32,168 bases of DNA from Rhodospirillaceae bacterium (lineage in GTDB: Bacteria > Pseudomonadota > Alphaproteobacteria > SP197). Within the stretch, counting starts at the first letter, position 1, and each line of letters starts with the position of its first letter. The stretch spans positions 1 through 32,168 of the forward strand of contig JABIUG010000356.1 of assembly GCA_018700655.1 (NCBI GenBank). The letters are read 5' to 3'. The position numbers and the translations under genes are program-made. The notes beneath the pieces are model-generated. The model ran no database searches, had not been told where the DNA came from, and saw only the letters and a list, made by a program, of their open reading frames with translations. Shown here in pieces: positions 14,419-22,275 of this stretch.

Positions 14419-17400
14419 TCATGCCATAGCGCGCAGTTGCTCCGCCGCGTCAAGGTCGACAGAGACCAGCTGAGAGACGCCAGGCTCACTCATCGTGACG
14501 CCGAAAAGCCGATCCATGCGTGCCATGGTGAGGCGATGATGGGTGATTACCAGGAAACGGGTGTCGCCGTTGTTGGCAAACTCGTCGAGCAGGTCGCAGA
14601 AACGGTCGACATTGGCGTCGTCGAGCGGGGCGTCGACCTCATCAAGCACGCAGACCGGTGCCGGGTTGGTCAGGAACAGGGCAAAGATCAGCGCCATGGC
14701 GGTCAGCGCTTGTTCACCGCCCGACAGCAGCGAAAGAATCTGCATCTTCTTGCCCGAGGGACTGGCTTCGATCTCGAGCCCGGCTTCCAGGGGGTCGTCC
14801 GAATCGACCATCGAGAGGCGGGCATGACCGCCGAACAGGCGTTTGTAGAGACGCTGGAAATGTTCGTTGATTTCCCGGAAGGCGGTCAGCAGCCGTTCGC
14901 GACCTTCGCGGTTGAGTTCGCCGATTCCTGTGCGCAGGCGTGCGATTGCAGCTTCCAGGTCTTCACGTTCCGAGAGCATGACCGAAAGCTGTTCATCGAC
15001 CTCCTGGGCCTCGATCTCGGCACGCAGGTTGACCGGACCCATGTTCTCGCGTTCACGCACGACACGGCCGAACTTCTGCTCCAGGTCTTCGGCGTCGGAG
15101 AGTTTGTCGTGATCGGTCACGATTTCTGTCAGGGCTTCGGGGGCGCATTCCAGACGCTCGTTGATCTGGCGTGTTATCTCGGTTGCCGCCTGGCGTGATT
15201 GTTCGACGGCGCCTTCGCGGCGGGCCCGCTCCTCACGACGATCCGAAAGGGCGGCATCGGCCTGGCGCAGATTGCGATCGCACTGGGCCTGGACTGTCTC
15301 GGCCGCTGCGCGCTCGTCGGCTGCGGCGCGGCGGACCGCTTCGGACGCTTCAAGGCGTTCGGCAAGCCCAAGGCGCTGGGCTTCAATGCGCGCCGGCTTT
15401 TCTTCCATGTCGGCCGATTCGGCCTGGCCGGCGGCCAACCGTGTTTCCAGATTGGTAATGCGTTCCTGTGCGCCACCTGCGCGGCCCTGCCAGGACTGGC
15501 GCTCACCCGCGAGCGCGGCCAGACGCCGGGTTCGGAACTCTGCCTCGCGATGGAGGCGATCATGCTCGCCCTGACGCCGCGAAAGTTCGGCACGCTGGGC
15601 ATTAAGCTCGTCGCGCAGTGCTTCCAGCCCGTCACCGGCCTCAGCCGGGGGCATATCAGCATGCTGCTGGCGTACCTGACCCATCGCCAGCGCCAGTTCG
15701 CCGCGTTCGGTTGCGACGCGCTCGGCCATGGCGGCCAGATCCTTGCGCCGTGCCTCGGCGGCCTGGGTCCGGCTTTCTTCGTTGCGCAGTCCTTCGCGGG
15801 CATGGGCCAGCGTTTCGGCTGCCGCATCAGCGGTCGCCCTTGCCGTGTTTTCGGTGCGCATCGATTCTGCCAAGGCTTCGGCTGCCGCTGCGAGCGCCTG
15901 CTGGGCCGTGTCGTTGATCTGCGATGCGTTCTCGATTTCCTGGCCCAGGGCATCAAGCCTGGTGCGTTGCGCCAGCCGCGCGGCTGCACCGCTCTTGGCG
16001 TCGTTGACGACAAAACCATCCCAGCGCCACAGGCGGCCCGAACGGCTGACGAGGCGTTGCCCGGGTCGAAGCTGGCGCGAGAGTTCACCACCCCTATCAT
16101 CGTCAACCACGCCGACCTGGGTCAGGCGGTGGGCAAGCTCCGGGGGAGCAGCGACATGGGTGGAAAGCGCTTCGACGCCCTGGGGCAGGGCCGGTGCGTC
16201 GCCATAGGGCGGCAACAGGGTCCAGCCGGTCGGGCCGTCACGGCCAACCGGTGCATCGATATCATCGCCCAGGGCAACACCCAGGGCGGTCTCATAACCA
16301 TCGGCGACACGCAGGGCATCGAGCACCGGTGCACCGTCATGGCTGCTGCGCGCGACCAGAGCGGCCAGCGCATCACGTTCGGCTTTCAGTCCGGTCAGTT
16401 TGGCGTCGGTGTCGCGCGCCCTGGCGCGGCAAGCCTCTTCGGCTTCGCGTTTTGCGCGCTGGTCGTTCTGTGCTGCGGCGAAGGCTTCACGTGCTGCTTC
16501 GATCGCTTCGACGGCCTGGCTCTCTTCGCGGCGCAGGCGGTCGAGCGAGTCTGAGTCGTCGAGGCCAAGGTTGAGTTGGCCGCGTTCGGCTTCGATGTCG
16601 CCGGCCTGATGGTCGAGCCTGCCGATCCGGGTGTCGAGATCGGCAATGCGCGCTTCCAGCGCCTGGCGCCGCGCAGTGCGTGCGGCGCGTTCTTCAGCCA
16701 GCGCGGTGACGCGGCTTTCCAGCTCCGACACGGCCGTGCGCATTTCGTCTGAGGCGGCCTGTGCCATGGCGACGGCTTCAGCCTCGCCTTCGCGCTGCTG
16801 GGTGAGCTGGGTTTCTTCCCGCTCGAGTTCGGCCAGGGCACGGGTGGCATCTTCGGCCAGGGTGCGTTCGCGCTCGAGGTCGGCGCCCAACTGATTCAGC
16901 CGTTCGGCGATCTCGCGACGCTGCTCGTTGAACCGGCGTTCCTCTGCTTCCAACGCGACCCTTGCGACATTGAGCTCGTTGAGTGCTGTGCCGGCCTGGG
17001 TCTCGGCTTCGCGCAGGGGCGGCAGGGCTTCGGCTGCTTCGGCCTGGGCCGTGGTGGTCTGGGCGACGACCCGCGTCGCTTCGGCTGCTTCGGCCTCGAT
17101 CACCGTCAGGGCCCCGGCACAGATGGCGACTGCGGACTGGGCATCCTGCCAGCGGCGCAGGAGCCAGCGTGATTCGGCTTCACGAATACGGTCGCTCAAC
17201 CGACGATAACGTTGGGCCTGGCGTGCCTGGCGCTGGAGATTGGCGAGCTGGCCTTCGAGCCCGCCGACCACGTCGCCAAGCCGTTCCAGATTGGTTTCGG
17301 CCGCCCGCAGGCGCAATTCGGCTTCATGCCGGCGCGATTGCAGGCCGGCGATCCCGGCGGCTTCTTCAAGCAGATGGCGCCTGGCGGCCGGCTTCGAGCG

Positions 17401-17859
17401 AATCAGGTCGGAAATCTGGCCCTGGCTTACCAGGGCCGAACTTTTGGTACCCGTCGCGATATCGGCAAAGAAAAGCTGCACATCACGGGCACGGGTGTCC
17501 TGTCCGTTGATCCGGTAGTTCGACCCGCCACCGCGTTCGATCCTCCGGGCGATCTGGACTTCTTCGTTTTCGTTCCAGGCCGGCGGCGCATCGCGTTTGG
17601 TGTTGTCGAGGTTGAGCGTGACCTCGGCAACGTTGCGCCCCGGGCGGAAATCGGTGCCTGAAAAAATGACATCATCCATCCCGCCGCCGCGCATCTTCTT
17701 GGCGGATGTCTCGCCCATGACCCAGCGCAGCGCTTCGAGCAGGTTCGACTTGCCACAGCCATTGGGTCCGACAATGCCGGTCAGGCCAGGTTCGATGACG
17801 AACTCGGTGGGGTCGACGAAGGACTTGAAACCGCTCAGCCGCAGACGTGAAAAATGCAC
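14419..17859 (-). CDS. smc: chromosome segregation protein SMC
   Basis: A 1146-residue SMC ATPase that compacts and resolves chromosomes, normally with ScpA/ScpB. Order of parts: Walker A GPNGCGKSNLLEAL (from residue 31), long coiled coil (about 170-480), hinge (about 500-640, including LDALRVADGYETALGVALGDD), returning coiled coil, ABC signature LLSGGEQALTAMAL and Walker B VCVLDEVDAPLDDANV near residue 1070. The start is a GTG at 17857-17859 with GAGGG upstream, giving (V/M)HFSRLRLSGFKSF, the family N-terminus. The hinge contains a short variable region (VGRDGPTGWTLLPPYGD), as in other alphaproteobacterial SMCs. It lies 51 bases downstream of dsbA on the same strand. Confidence 0.97.
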   Translation of the reverse strand: MHFSRLRLSGFKSFVDPTEFVIEPGLTGIVGPNGCGKSNLLEALRWVMGETSAKKMRGGGMDDVIFSGTDFRPGRNVAEVTLNLDNTKRDAPPAWNENEEVQIARRIERGGGSNYRINGQDTRARDVQLFFADIATGTKSSALVSQGQISDLIRSKPAARRHLLEEAAGIAGLQSRRHEAELRLRAAETNLERLGDVVGGLEGQLANLQRQARQAQRYRRLSDRIREAESRWLLRRWQDAQSAVAICAGALTVIEAEAAEATRVVAQTTTAQAEAAEALPPLREAETQAGTALNELNVARVALEAEERRFNEQRREIAERLNQLGADLERERTLAEDATRALAELEREETQLTQQREGEAEAVAMAQAASDEMRTAVSELESRVTALAEERAARTARRQALEARIADLDTRIGRLDHQAGDIEAERGQLNLGLDDSDSLDRLRREESQAVEAIEAAREAFAAAQNDQRAKREAEEACRARARDTDAKLTGLKAERDALAALVARSSHDGAPVLDALRVADGYETALGVALGDDIDAPVGRDGPTGWTLLPPYGDAPALPQGVEALSTHVAAPPELAHRLTQVGVVDDDRGGELSRQLRPGQRLVSRSGRLWRWDGFVVNDAKSGAAARLAQRTRLDALGQEIENASQINDTAQQALAAAAEALAESMRTENTARATADAAAETLAHAREGLRNEESRTQAAEARRKDLAAMAERVATERGELALAMGQVRQQHADMPPAEAGDGLEALRDELNAQRAELSRRQGEHDRLHREAEFRTRRLAALAGERQSWQGRAGGAQERITNLETRLAAGQAESADMEEKPARIEAQRLGLAERLEASEAVRRAAADERAAAETVQAQCDRNLRQADAALSDRREERARREGAVEQSRQAATEITRQINERLECAPEALTEIVTDHDKLSDAEDLEQKFGRVVRERENMGPVNLRAEIEAQEVDEQLSVMLSEREDLEAAIARLRTGIGELNREGRERLLTAFREINEHFQRLYKRLFGGHARLSMVDSDDPLEAGLEIEASPSGKKMQILSLLSGGEQALTAMALIFALFLTNPAPVCVLDEVDAPLDDANVDRFCDLLDEFANNGDTRFLVITHHRLTMARMDRLFGVTMSEPGVSQLVSVDLDAAEQLRAMA

Positions 17860-17910
17860 GGCAGACCCTCAGACGTCGGGGAAGGAAGGATGAAAGATAG
17901 AAGTCGTCAT

Positions 17911-18516
17911 TCAGACATTGCCCTCGATTTCGCGCAGCAGTTCATCGAATTCCTCGAAAGTCAGATTGCCGGGAACACTCTCGCCGTTGACGATGAAGGT
18001 CGGTGTTGAGTTGATGTCATAGGTCTGATCGCCGGCCAGACGCACGGCAAGAATGCCGTCGATTACCGCCTGGTCTTCGAGGCAGGCATCAACCATGGCC
18101 GGGTCCTGGCCGCCCATCCGCACGATCGATTTGATCGCCTCGGTAGGGTTGGCCGCACGCGCCCATTCCTCCTGCGTCCGGAACATGACGTCGACGAACG
18201 GGAAGAACCTGTCCTCGCCGCTGCAGCGTGCAATAGCCGAGACCATCAGCGCGACCCGGTCGAGTGGAAACTCGCGAAAGACCAGCTTGGCGCGGCCGGT
18301 ATCGAGATACTCCGCCTTGAGCTGGGGCAACGTCCCGGTATGGAAGGCGGCACAGTGCGGGCATGTCATCGAGGAATACTCGATGATTTCGATGGGCGCG
18401 TCGGGATCGCCCATGATCATATCCGGCAGCGGCTGGGCCTCCTGGGCACGCAGTCCGACAACAGGCAGGGCCGCCGCAATGGTAACGGCAGCAAGAAATT
18501 CGCGTCGTTTCAGCAA
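17911..18516 (-). CDS. DsbA-family thiol:disulfide oxidoreductase, Tat-like signal
   Basis: A 201-residue thioredoxin-fold protein of the DsbA / Thioredoxin_4 group, active in the periplasm. The active site is CPHC (C52-C55) in EYSSMTCPHCAAFH, and the cis-proline loop is NSTPTFIVNGE. The N-terminus LKRREFLAAVTIAAALPVVGLRA looks like a twin-arginine signal (RREFL then a mildly hydrophobic core, cleavage near residue 24). The start appears to be a TTG at 18514-18516 with AGAGGA seven bases upstream; an ATG at 18530-18532 is out of frame. It could act as a disulfide oxidase or isomerase; no DsbB is in the window. Confidence 0.93.
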   Translation of the reverse strand: MLKRREFLAAVTIAAALPVVGLRAQEAQPLPDMIMGDPDAPIEIIEYSSMTCPHCAAFHTGTLPQLKAEYLDTGRAKLVFREFPLDRVALMVSAIARCSGEDRFFPFVDVMFRTQEEWARAANPTEAIKSIVRMGGQDPAMVDACLEDQAVIDGILAVRLAGDQTYDINSTPTFIVNGESVPGNLTFEEFDELLREIEGNV

Positions 18517-18566
18517 AGTCCGATCCTCTCATGGAATCGAGGCGCCGGAGTGGCGTGGCGTGTCCG

Positions 18567-18596
18567 AGTATAAGGTGCGGGAGTCCGACGCCTCAA
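18567..18596 (-). promoter_or_regulatory. candidate promoter for dsbA (and possibly smc)
   Basis: On the minus strand, TTGAGG (18591-18596; 4 of 6) and TATACT (18567-18572; 5 of 6) lie 18 bases apart, placing transcription start near 18560 and leaving a leader of about 45 bases before the dsbA TTG start. Confidence 0.5.
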
Positions 18597-18628
18597 GCGC
18601 TCCTCCGCACCCCTGGGGATACTCGTAC

Positions 18629-18637
18629 TGTGGATAA
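18629..18637 (-). other. perfect DnaA-box sequence
   Basis: TTATCCACA reads exactly on the minus strand, seven bases after the stop of the DciA-like gene and upstream of the dsbA promoter. A single 9-base match is expected about once per four windows of this size by chance, so a role is not established. Confidence 0.4.
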
Positions 18638-18643
18638 GTTGGC

Positions 18644-19144
18644 TCACGATGGCGCTGGTCTGGTCCCAAGGACCGCCCGGCCCAGTCGTTCCAGCGCTTC
18701 CTTCAGCTTGTCGTCATCGACATTGGCAAGTTTGGTGTCGAGCTCGGCGGCCTCACTCTCGGTCAGGGAGCGCGGCTGGCGCTGTTGATGTTTTTCATGG
18801 CGCGCGACCTCGCCCTGCTTGAGTTTCAGGCGTGTTACCGCCCGATGGCCGAAAAATGTCGCGATTCGCTCCAGCACCTTGGGCTCGAGATGTTGCAGTT
18901 CCAGCGCGAAGGCCGGTGTCACACGAATCGAGAGCGCACCGTCGCGGCTGAGTTTTTCGGGCAGGCAGACTTCGGCCAGGCGTTCGCCGACAATCACCTG
19001 CCAGTCGGTGATCAGGCGCGATTCGGCAAAGCCGTGTTGGCGATAAGCACGTGCCGCCGCTTTGGGCAGCAACAGGCCGGCGCGCGTGGGATAACCGCGC
19101 CGCTTGGGTTTCGGTTCTGTCTGTTTGGCCTTTGGTGGGGCCAT
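18644..19144 (-). CDS. DciA-like (DUF721) protein
   Basis: A 166-residue protein of the DUF721 family, related to DciA, the helicase operator/loader that replaces DnaC in most bacteria. The DUF721 domain is about residues 35-115: YRQHGFAESRLITDWQVIVGERLAEVCLPEKL, then GALSIRVTPAFALELQHLEPKVLERIATFFG. The N-terminus is lysine/proline-rich (APPKAKQTEPKPKRRGYP) and the C-terminal third is charged and probably disordered (residues 118-166), with an acidic LTESEAAELDTKLANVDDDK helix. The ATG at 19142-19144 gives the family length. It is divergent from mutY with a 104-base gap, and lies upstream of dsbA-smc. Confidence 0.85.
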   Translation of the reverse strand: MAPPKAKQTEPKPKRRGYPTRAGLLLPKAAARAYRQHGFAESRLITDWQVIVGERLAEVCLPEKLSRDGALSIRVTPAFALELQHLEPKVLERIATFFGHRAVTRLKLKQGEVARHEKHQQRQPRSLTESEAAELDTKLANVDDDKLKEALERLGRAVLGTRPAPS

Positions 19145-19248
19145 TGTGCGTCGCCTCGTTCGGGCTGGGTGTGTTATCGGTATGCCACGTGCGGCAGCCG
19201 TCGACCCCGACGGCTTTATCCTGTTTGCGGTCGCAATGTGGCGAGGCC

Positions 19249-20322
19249 ATGGCGGAAACGTCAACTTCTGAACTCCAAGCCGATTCCCTTCTGGCCTGGT
19301 ATGACCGGCACCGGCGCGACCTCCCATGGCGCGCCAGACCTGGTGAAACCGCCGATCCCTATCGTGTCTGGCTCTCGGAAATCATGCTCCAGCAGACCCA
19401 GGTACAGGCTGTGATCCCCTATTTTCTGAGCTTTCTGGAGCGTTGGCCCGATGTCGGCGCGCTCGGCGCTGCGCCGCGTGAGGAGGTCATGGCGGCCTGG
19501 GCGGGCCTTGGCTATTACGCGCGGGCACGGCGGCTTCACGATTGCGCGCGCCAGATAGCGGGCGAATTGGATGGCGTCTTCCCCGATACCGAGGCTGGTT
19601 TGCGCGCTTTGCCGGGGATCGGTGCCTATACCTCAGGCGCTGTCGCAGCGATCGCCTTTGACCGCCCCGCAGCGGCGGTCGACGGGAATGTCGAGCGGGT
19701 GATGGCGCGTTCCTATGCCATCGGCGCGCCGATGCCCGCGGCCAAGAAGGAAATCCGCAAGCGCACGCAAGCGCTGGTGCCGACCGATCGCCCCGGCGAC
19801 TTCGCCCAGGCCCTGATGGATCTTGGGGCGACGATCTGTACGCCACGCAGGCCTGCCTGTGGCCTCTGCCCCTGGCGCGACGCCTGTGCCGGGCGGTTGG
19901 CGGGGATCGCAGAAGAATTACCCCGCCCGGCACCACGTAAGGAACGCCCGCATCGCCACGGCCTGGTCTTCTGGCTGGAACGCGACGATGGCGCCGTGCT
20001 GCTGCGCACCCGCCCGGATGAGGGGCTGCTTGGCGGCATGATGGAAGCACCGACGACGCCCTGGCGTGAGGCTCCCTGGACCCTGGAAGAAGCCTTGCCG
20101 CATGCGCCGTTGGCAGGTGACTGGGAGTTGTTGCCCGATCTGGTGCGCCACGGATTCACGCATTTCACGATCGACCTCAAAGTCGCCGTTCTGTCGGGTG
20201 CGACAGCACCGGGTCATGGCAGCTGGCACCACCCCGAAAGCTTCGACTCGCTGGCCCTGCCGACCCTGACTCGCAAGGTTGTGCGCCACGCTTTCAGCGC
20301 CGGGCGGCGATCTCCGCGATAG
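19249..20322 (+). CDS. mutY: A/G-specific adenine glycosylase
   Basis: A 357-residue DNA repair glycosylase removing adenine opposite 8-oxoguanine. Visible parts: WYDRHRRDLPWR, catalytic E44 in SEIMLQQTQV, helix-hairpin-helix LRALPGIGAYTSGAVAAIAF, catalytic Asp in AAVDGNVERVMAR, and the 4Fe-4S cluster C-X6-C-X2-C-X5-C (CTPRRPACGLCPWRDAC). A NUDIX-like 8-oxoguanine-recognition domain follows (about 230-350; RHGFTHFTIDL). The frame is open upstream to 19051, antisense to the DciA-like gene; the ATG at 19249 gives the family start. Its last 29 bases overlap the convergent rnhB. Confidence 0.96.
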   Translation: MAETSTSELQADSLLAWYDRHRRDLPWRARPGETADPYRVWLSEIMLQQTQVQAVIPYFLSFLERWPDVGALGAAPREEVMAAWAGLGYYARARRLHDCARQIAGELDGVFPDTEAGLRALPGIGAYTSGAVAAIAFDRPAAAVDGNVERVMARSYAIGAPMPAAKKEIRKRTQALVPTDRPGDFAQALMDLGATICTPRRPACGLCPWRDACAGRLAGIAEELPRPAPRKERPHRHGLVFWLERDDGAVLLRTRPDEGLLGGMMEAPTTPWREAPWTLEEALPHAPLAGDWELLPDLVRHGFTHFTIDLKVAVLSGATAPGHGSWHHPESFDSLALPTLTRKVVRHAFSAGRRSPR

Positions 20323-20896
20323 GCCGAAACGAAAGCCGGTGGTGCGGCGTGAGGCCGAGCAGATCGAGACCGGCGCGGTGTTCCGCCGTGCCGTAGCCGG
20401 CGTTGCGTTCCCAGCCATAGCCTGGATGTTGTCCTGCGAGATCCGCCATCCAGCAGTCACGCGTGACCTTGGCAATGATCGAGGCTGCCGCAATCGAAAG
20501 GCTCCGTGCATCGCCTTTTACCACGGTGGTCACCGGGCAGGGGAGATCTGGTGCGCGGTTGCCGTCGACCAGTGCATGGGCCGGGACCAGGGGCAGCTCT
20601 GCCAATGCCCGCTGCATCGCCAACATGGATGCGGCCAGAATTTTGAGGTCGTCGATCTCCTCGACCTCGGCCCTGCCGACCCCGATTGATGCACGGCCCT
20701 GAAGCGCGGCGAACAACGCCTCACGTCGTCTGGCGGTGAGTTTCTTGGAATCGTTCAGACCGTCTGGAATGGTGGTGGGATCAAGGATGACGGCGGCCGC
20801 GACGACCGGTCCGGCCCAGGGGCCGCGACCGACCTCGTCGATCCCGGCCACCGGCGCGGAGACGCCGCGCTCGAAATCAAGATTGGGCTTTGTCAT
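20294..20896 (-). CDS. rnhB: ribonuclease HII
   Basis: A 200-residue type-2 RNase H that removes ribonucleotides misincorporated in DNA. The family signature is AGIDEVGRGPWAGPVVAAAVIL with D20/E21; D111 is in HALVDGNRAP, and KGDARSLSIAAASIIAKVTRD holds the remaining acidic ligand (probably the D of KGD, residue 129). The GRG motif for recognising the ribonucleotide 2'-hydroxyl is intact. Its start overlaps the antiporter stop by 20 bases and its end overlaps mutY by 29 bases. With rnhA at 3685, the organism has both RNase H types. Confidence 0.96.
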   Translation of the reverse strand: MTKPNLDFERGVSAPVAGIDEVGRGPWAGPVVAAAVILDPTTIPDGLNDSKKLTARRREALFAALQGRASIGVGRAEVEEIDDLKILAASMLAMQRALAELPLVPAHALVDGNRAPDLPCPVTTVVKGDARSLSIAAASIIAKVTRDCWMADLAGQHPGYGWERNAGYGTAEHRAGLDLLGLTPHHRLSFRPIAEIAARR

Positions 20897-22226
20897 CGCC
20901 TCTGGGTCTGCTGACTGGTTGATCGTCGGCCAGGCTTTCGGGCAGGGCTTTGGCGTGTCGTTCGGCGATCTGCTGGCGTTTCACCAGTGTCCACGCGATC
21001 GATTGCTGGGTTCTGGCGGTCGCCAGGGGGTAAAGCCGCGTCATGAGGTCGCGCAGTGTGTCGACATGAACCGCCAGGCGCTCGATCCGGCGCGCGCTGT
21101 CGAGCCAGAGCGGGCTGATGATCAGGCTGAGCGCGATCACGGCGACAAACAGGCGGTAACCTTCATCGTCGAGTGCGCCGACCGAAAGGCCCAGCGCAAT
21201 CAGGACGAACGAGAACTCACCGACCTGGCCCAGCGCGACGCCGCCCAGCCAGGCGCGCGGCCAGGGCTCCTTGAGAAAACGCAGGATACCGACATTCATC
21301 GCGGTTTTTCCCAGGGTGACGATCAGCAGCATCAGAATGATCTCGCCCAGATTGTCCCAGATGAATCCCAGGTCGATCAGCAGGCCGATCGAGAGGAAAA
21401 AGACCATCAGCAACAGGCCCTGGATCGGCAGGGTCGAGCGCAGCATCAGTTTGCGGTCGGTGCTGTTGCCGAGCAGAAGCCCGGCCAGAAAAGCGCCATA
21501 GGCGGTCGACATGCCGAACAGGCCGCTTACCGCCGCCGCGGCAAAACACAACGCCACCGCACTGACTGCGATCAGATCGGATTGATTGCGGGCGAGCTCG
21601 CGCAGGGGGAGTTTTATCTTGCCCTTGCGTCCCAGGAACCAGAGAAGGCCAGCCAGAATCAGAACCGATCCGATCAGGGGCAGAACATCCTTGATCGTGA
21701 TGGTTTGATCGGGTGCCAGCGCGGCGATGAAAAGCATCATCGGAACGATGGCGAGATCCTGGGCGATCAGGATGGCGATGGCGCGTCGTCCGACCTCGCT
21801 TTTGATCTCGCCGACATCCTCAAGCAACTTGATCGTCACCGCGGTCGACGAGAGCGCGATGCCAAAGCCGATCAGGACGCCGCGTTCCCAGGGCCAGCCC
21901 AACGGCCAGGTGAGCAACAGGATGACGGTCGTGGCAATGGTGATCTGCAGGCCGGTGCCGATGGCGGCGAACTTGAGAACCGAGCGAAAGTCGCTGACAT
22001 CAAGTTCCATGCCAATGCTGAAGAGCAGCAGCAACACGCCCAGCTCGGCCAGCAGGTTGATCTGGTCACGGTCCTCGACAAACCCCAGAGCCGAGGGCCC
22101 CAGAACAACGCCGGCCAGGATGTAGCCGACAATCGCGGGCTGTCGCAGGCGACCCAGGAACAGGCCGCACAGCAGCGCGACCGATACGACGATCGCGATC
22201 TGGGTGAGTTCGTGGCCCTGTTCCAT
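20877..22226 (-). CDS. CPA2-family cation/proton antiporter (Kef/YbaL-like)
   Basis: A 449-residue integral membrane protein with about 12 helices. The N-terminus (FLGRLRQPAIVGYILAGVVLGPSALGF) is the standard Na_H_Exchanger start; ELGVLLLLFSIGMELD and GFGIALSSTAVTIKLL (discontinuous helix region) follow, then VALGQVGEFSFVLIALGLS in the second half. After about residue 375 there is a short cytoplasmic tail (HVDTLRDLMTRLYPLATARTQ) and no TrkA_N nucleotide-binding domain, so it is a truncated-type Kef relative without the regulatory domain. Potassium or sodium exchange for protons is inferred. It is 49 bases downstream of the SelA-like gene and translationally overlaps rnhB. Confidence 0.93.
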   Translation of the reverse strand: MEQGHELTQIAIVVSVALLCGLFLGRLRQPAIVGYILAGVVLGPSALGFVEDRDQINLLAELGVLLLLFSIGMELDVSDFRSVLKFAAIGTGLQITIATTVILLLTWPLGWPWERGVLIGFGIALSSTAVTIKLLEDVGEIKSEVGRRAIAILIAQDLAIVPMMLFIAALAPDQTITIKDVLPLIGSVLILAGLLWFLGRKGKIKLPLRELARNQSDLIAVSAVALCFAAAAVSGLFGMSTAYGAFLAGLLLGNSTDRKLMLRSTLPIQGLLLMVFFLSIGLLIDLGFIWDNLGEIILMLLIVTLGKTAMNVGILRFLKEPWPRAWLGGVALGQVGEFSFVLIALGLSVGALDDEGYRLFVAVIALSLIISPLWLDSARRIERLAVHVDTLRDLMTRLYPLATARTQQSIAWTLVKRQQIAERHAKALPESLADDQPVSRPRGDDKAQS

Positions 22227-22275
22227 GACGCCACTCTATCACGCGCCGTTGTGGCACGATGAGGGCAAAGCGGTG

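Noticed and set aside
15199..16554. A 451-codon plus-strand frame inside smc
   Set aside because: It is antisense to the SMC coiled coil and hinge; composition follows from that gene and no motif is visible.
20736..22262. A 508-codon plus-strand frame opposite the antiporter gene
   Set aside because: It is Gln/Asp/Arg-rich and low complexity, has no family character, and is fully antisense to a recognisable membrane transporter.
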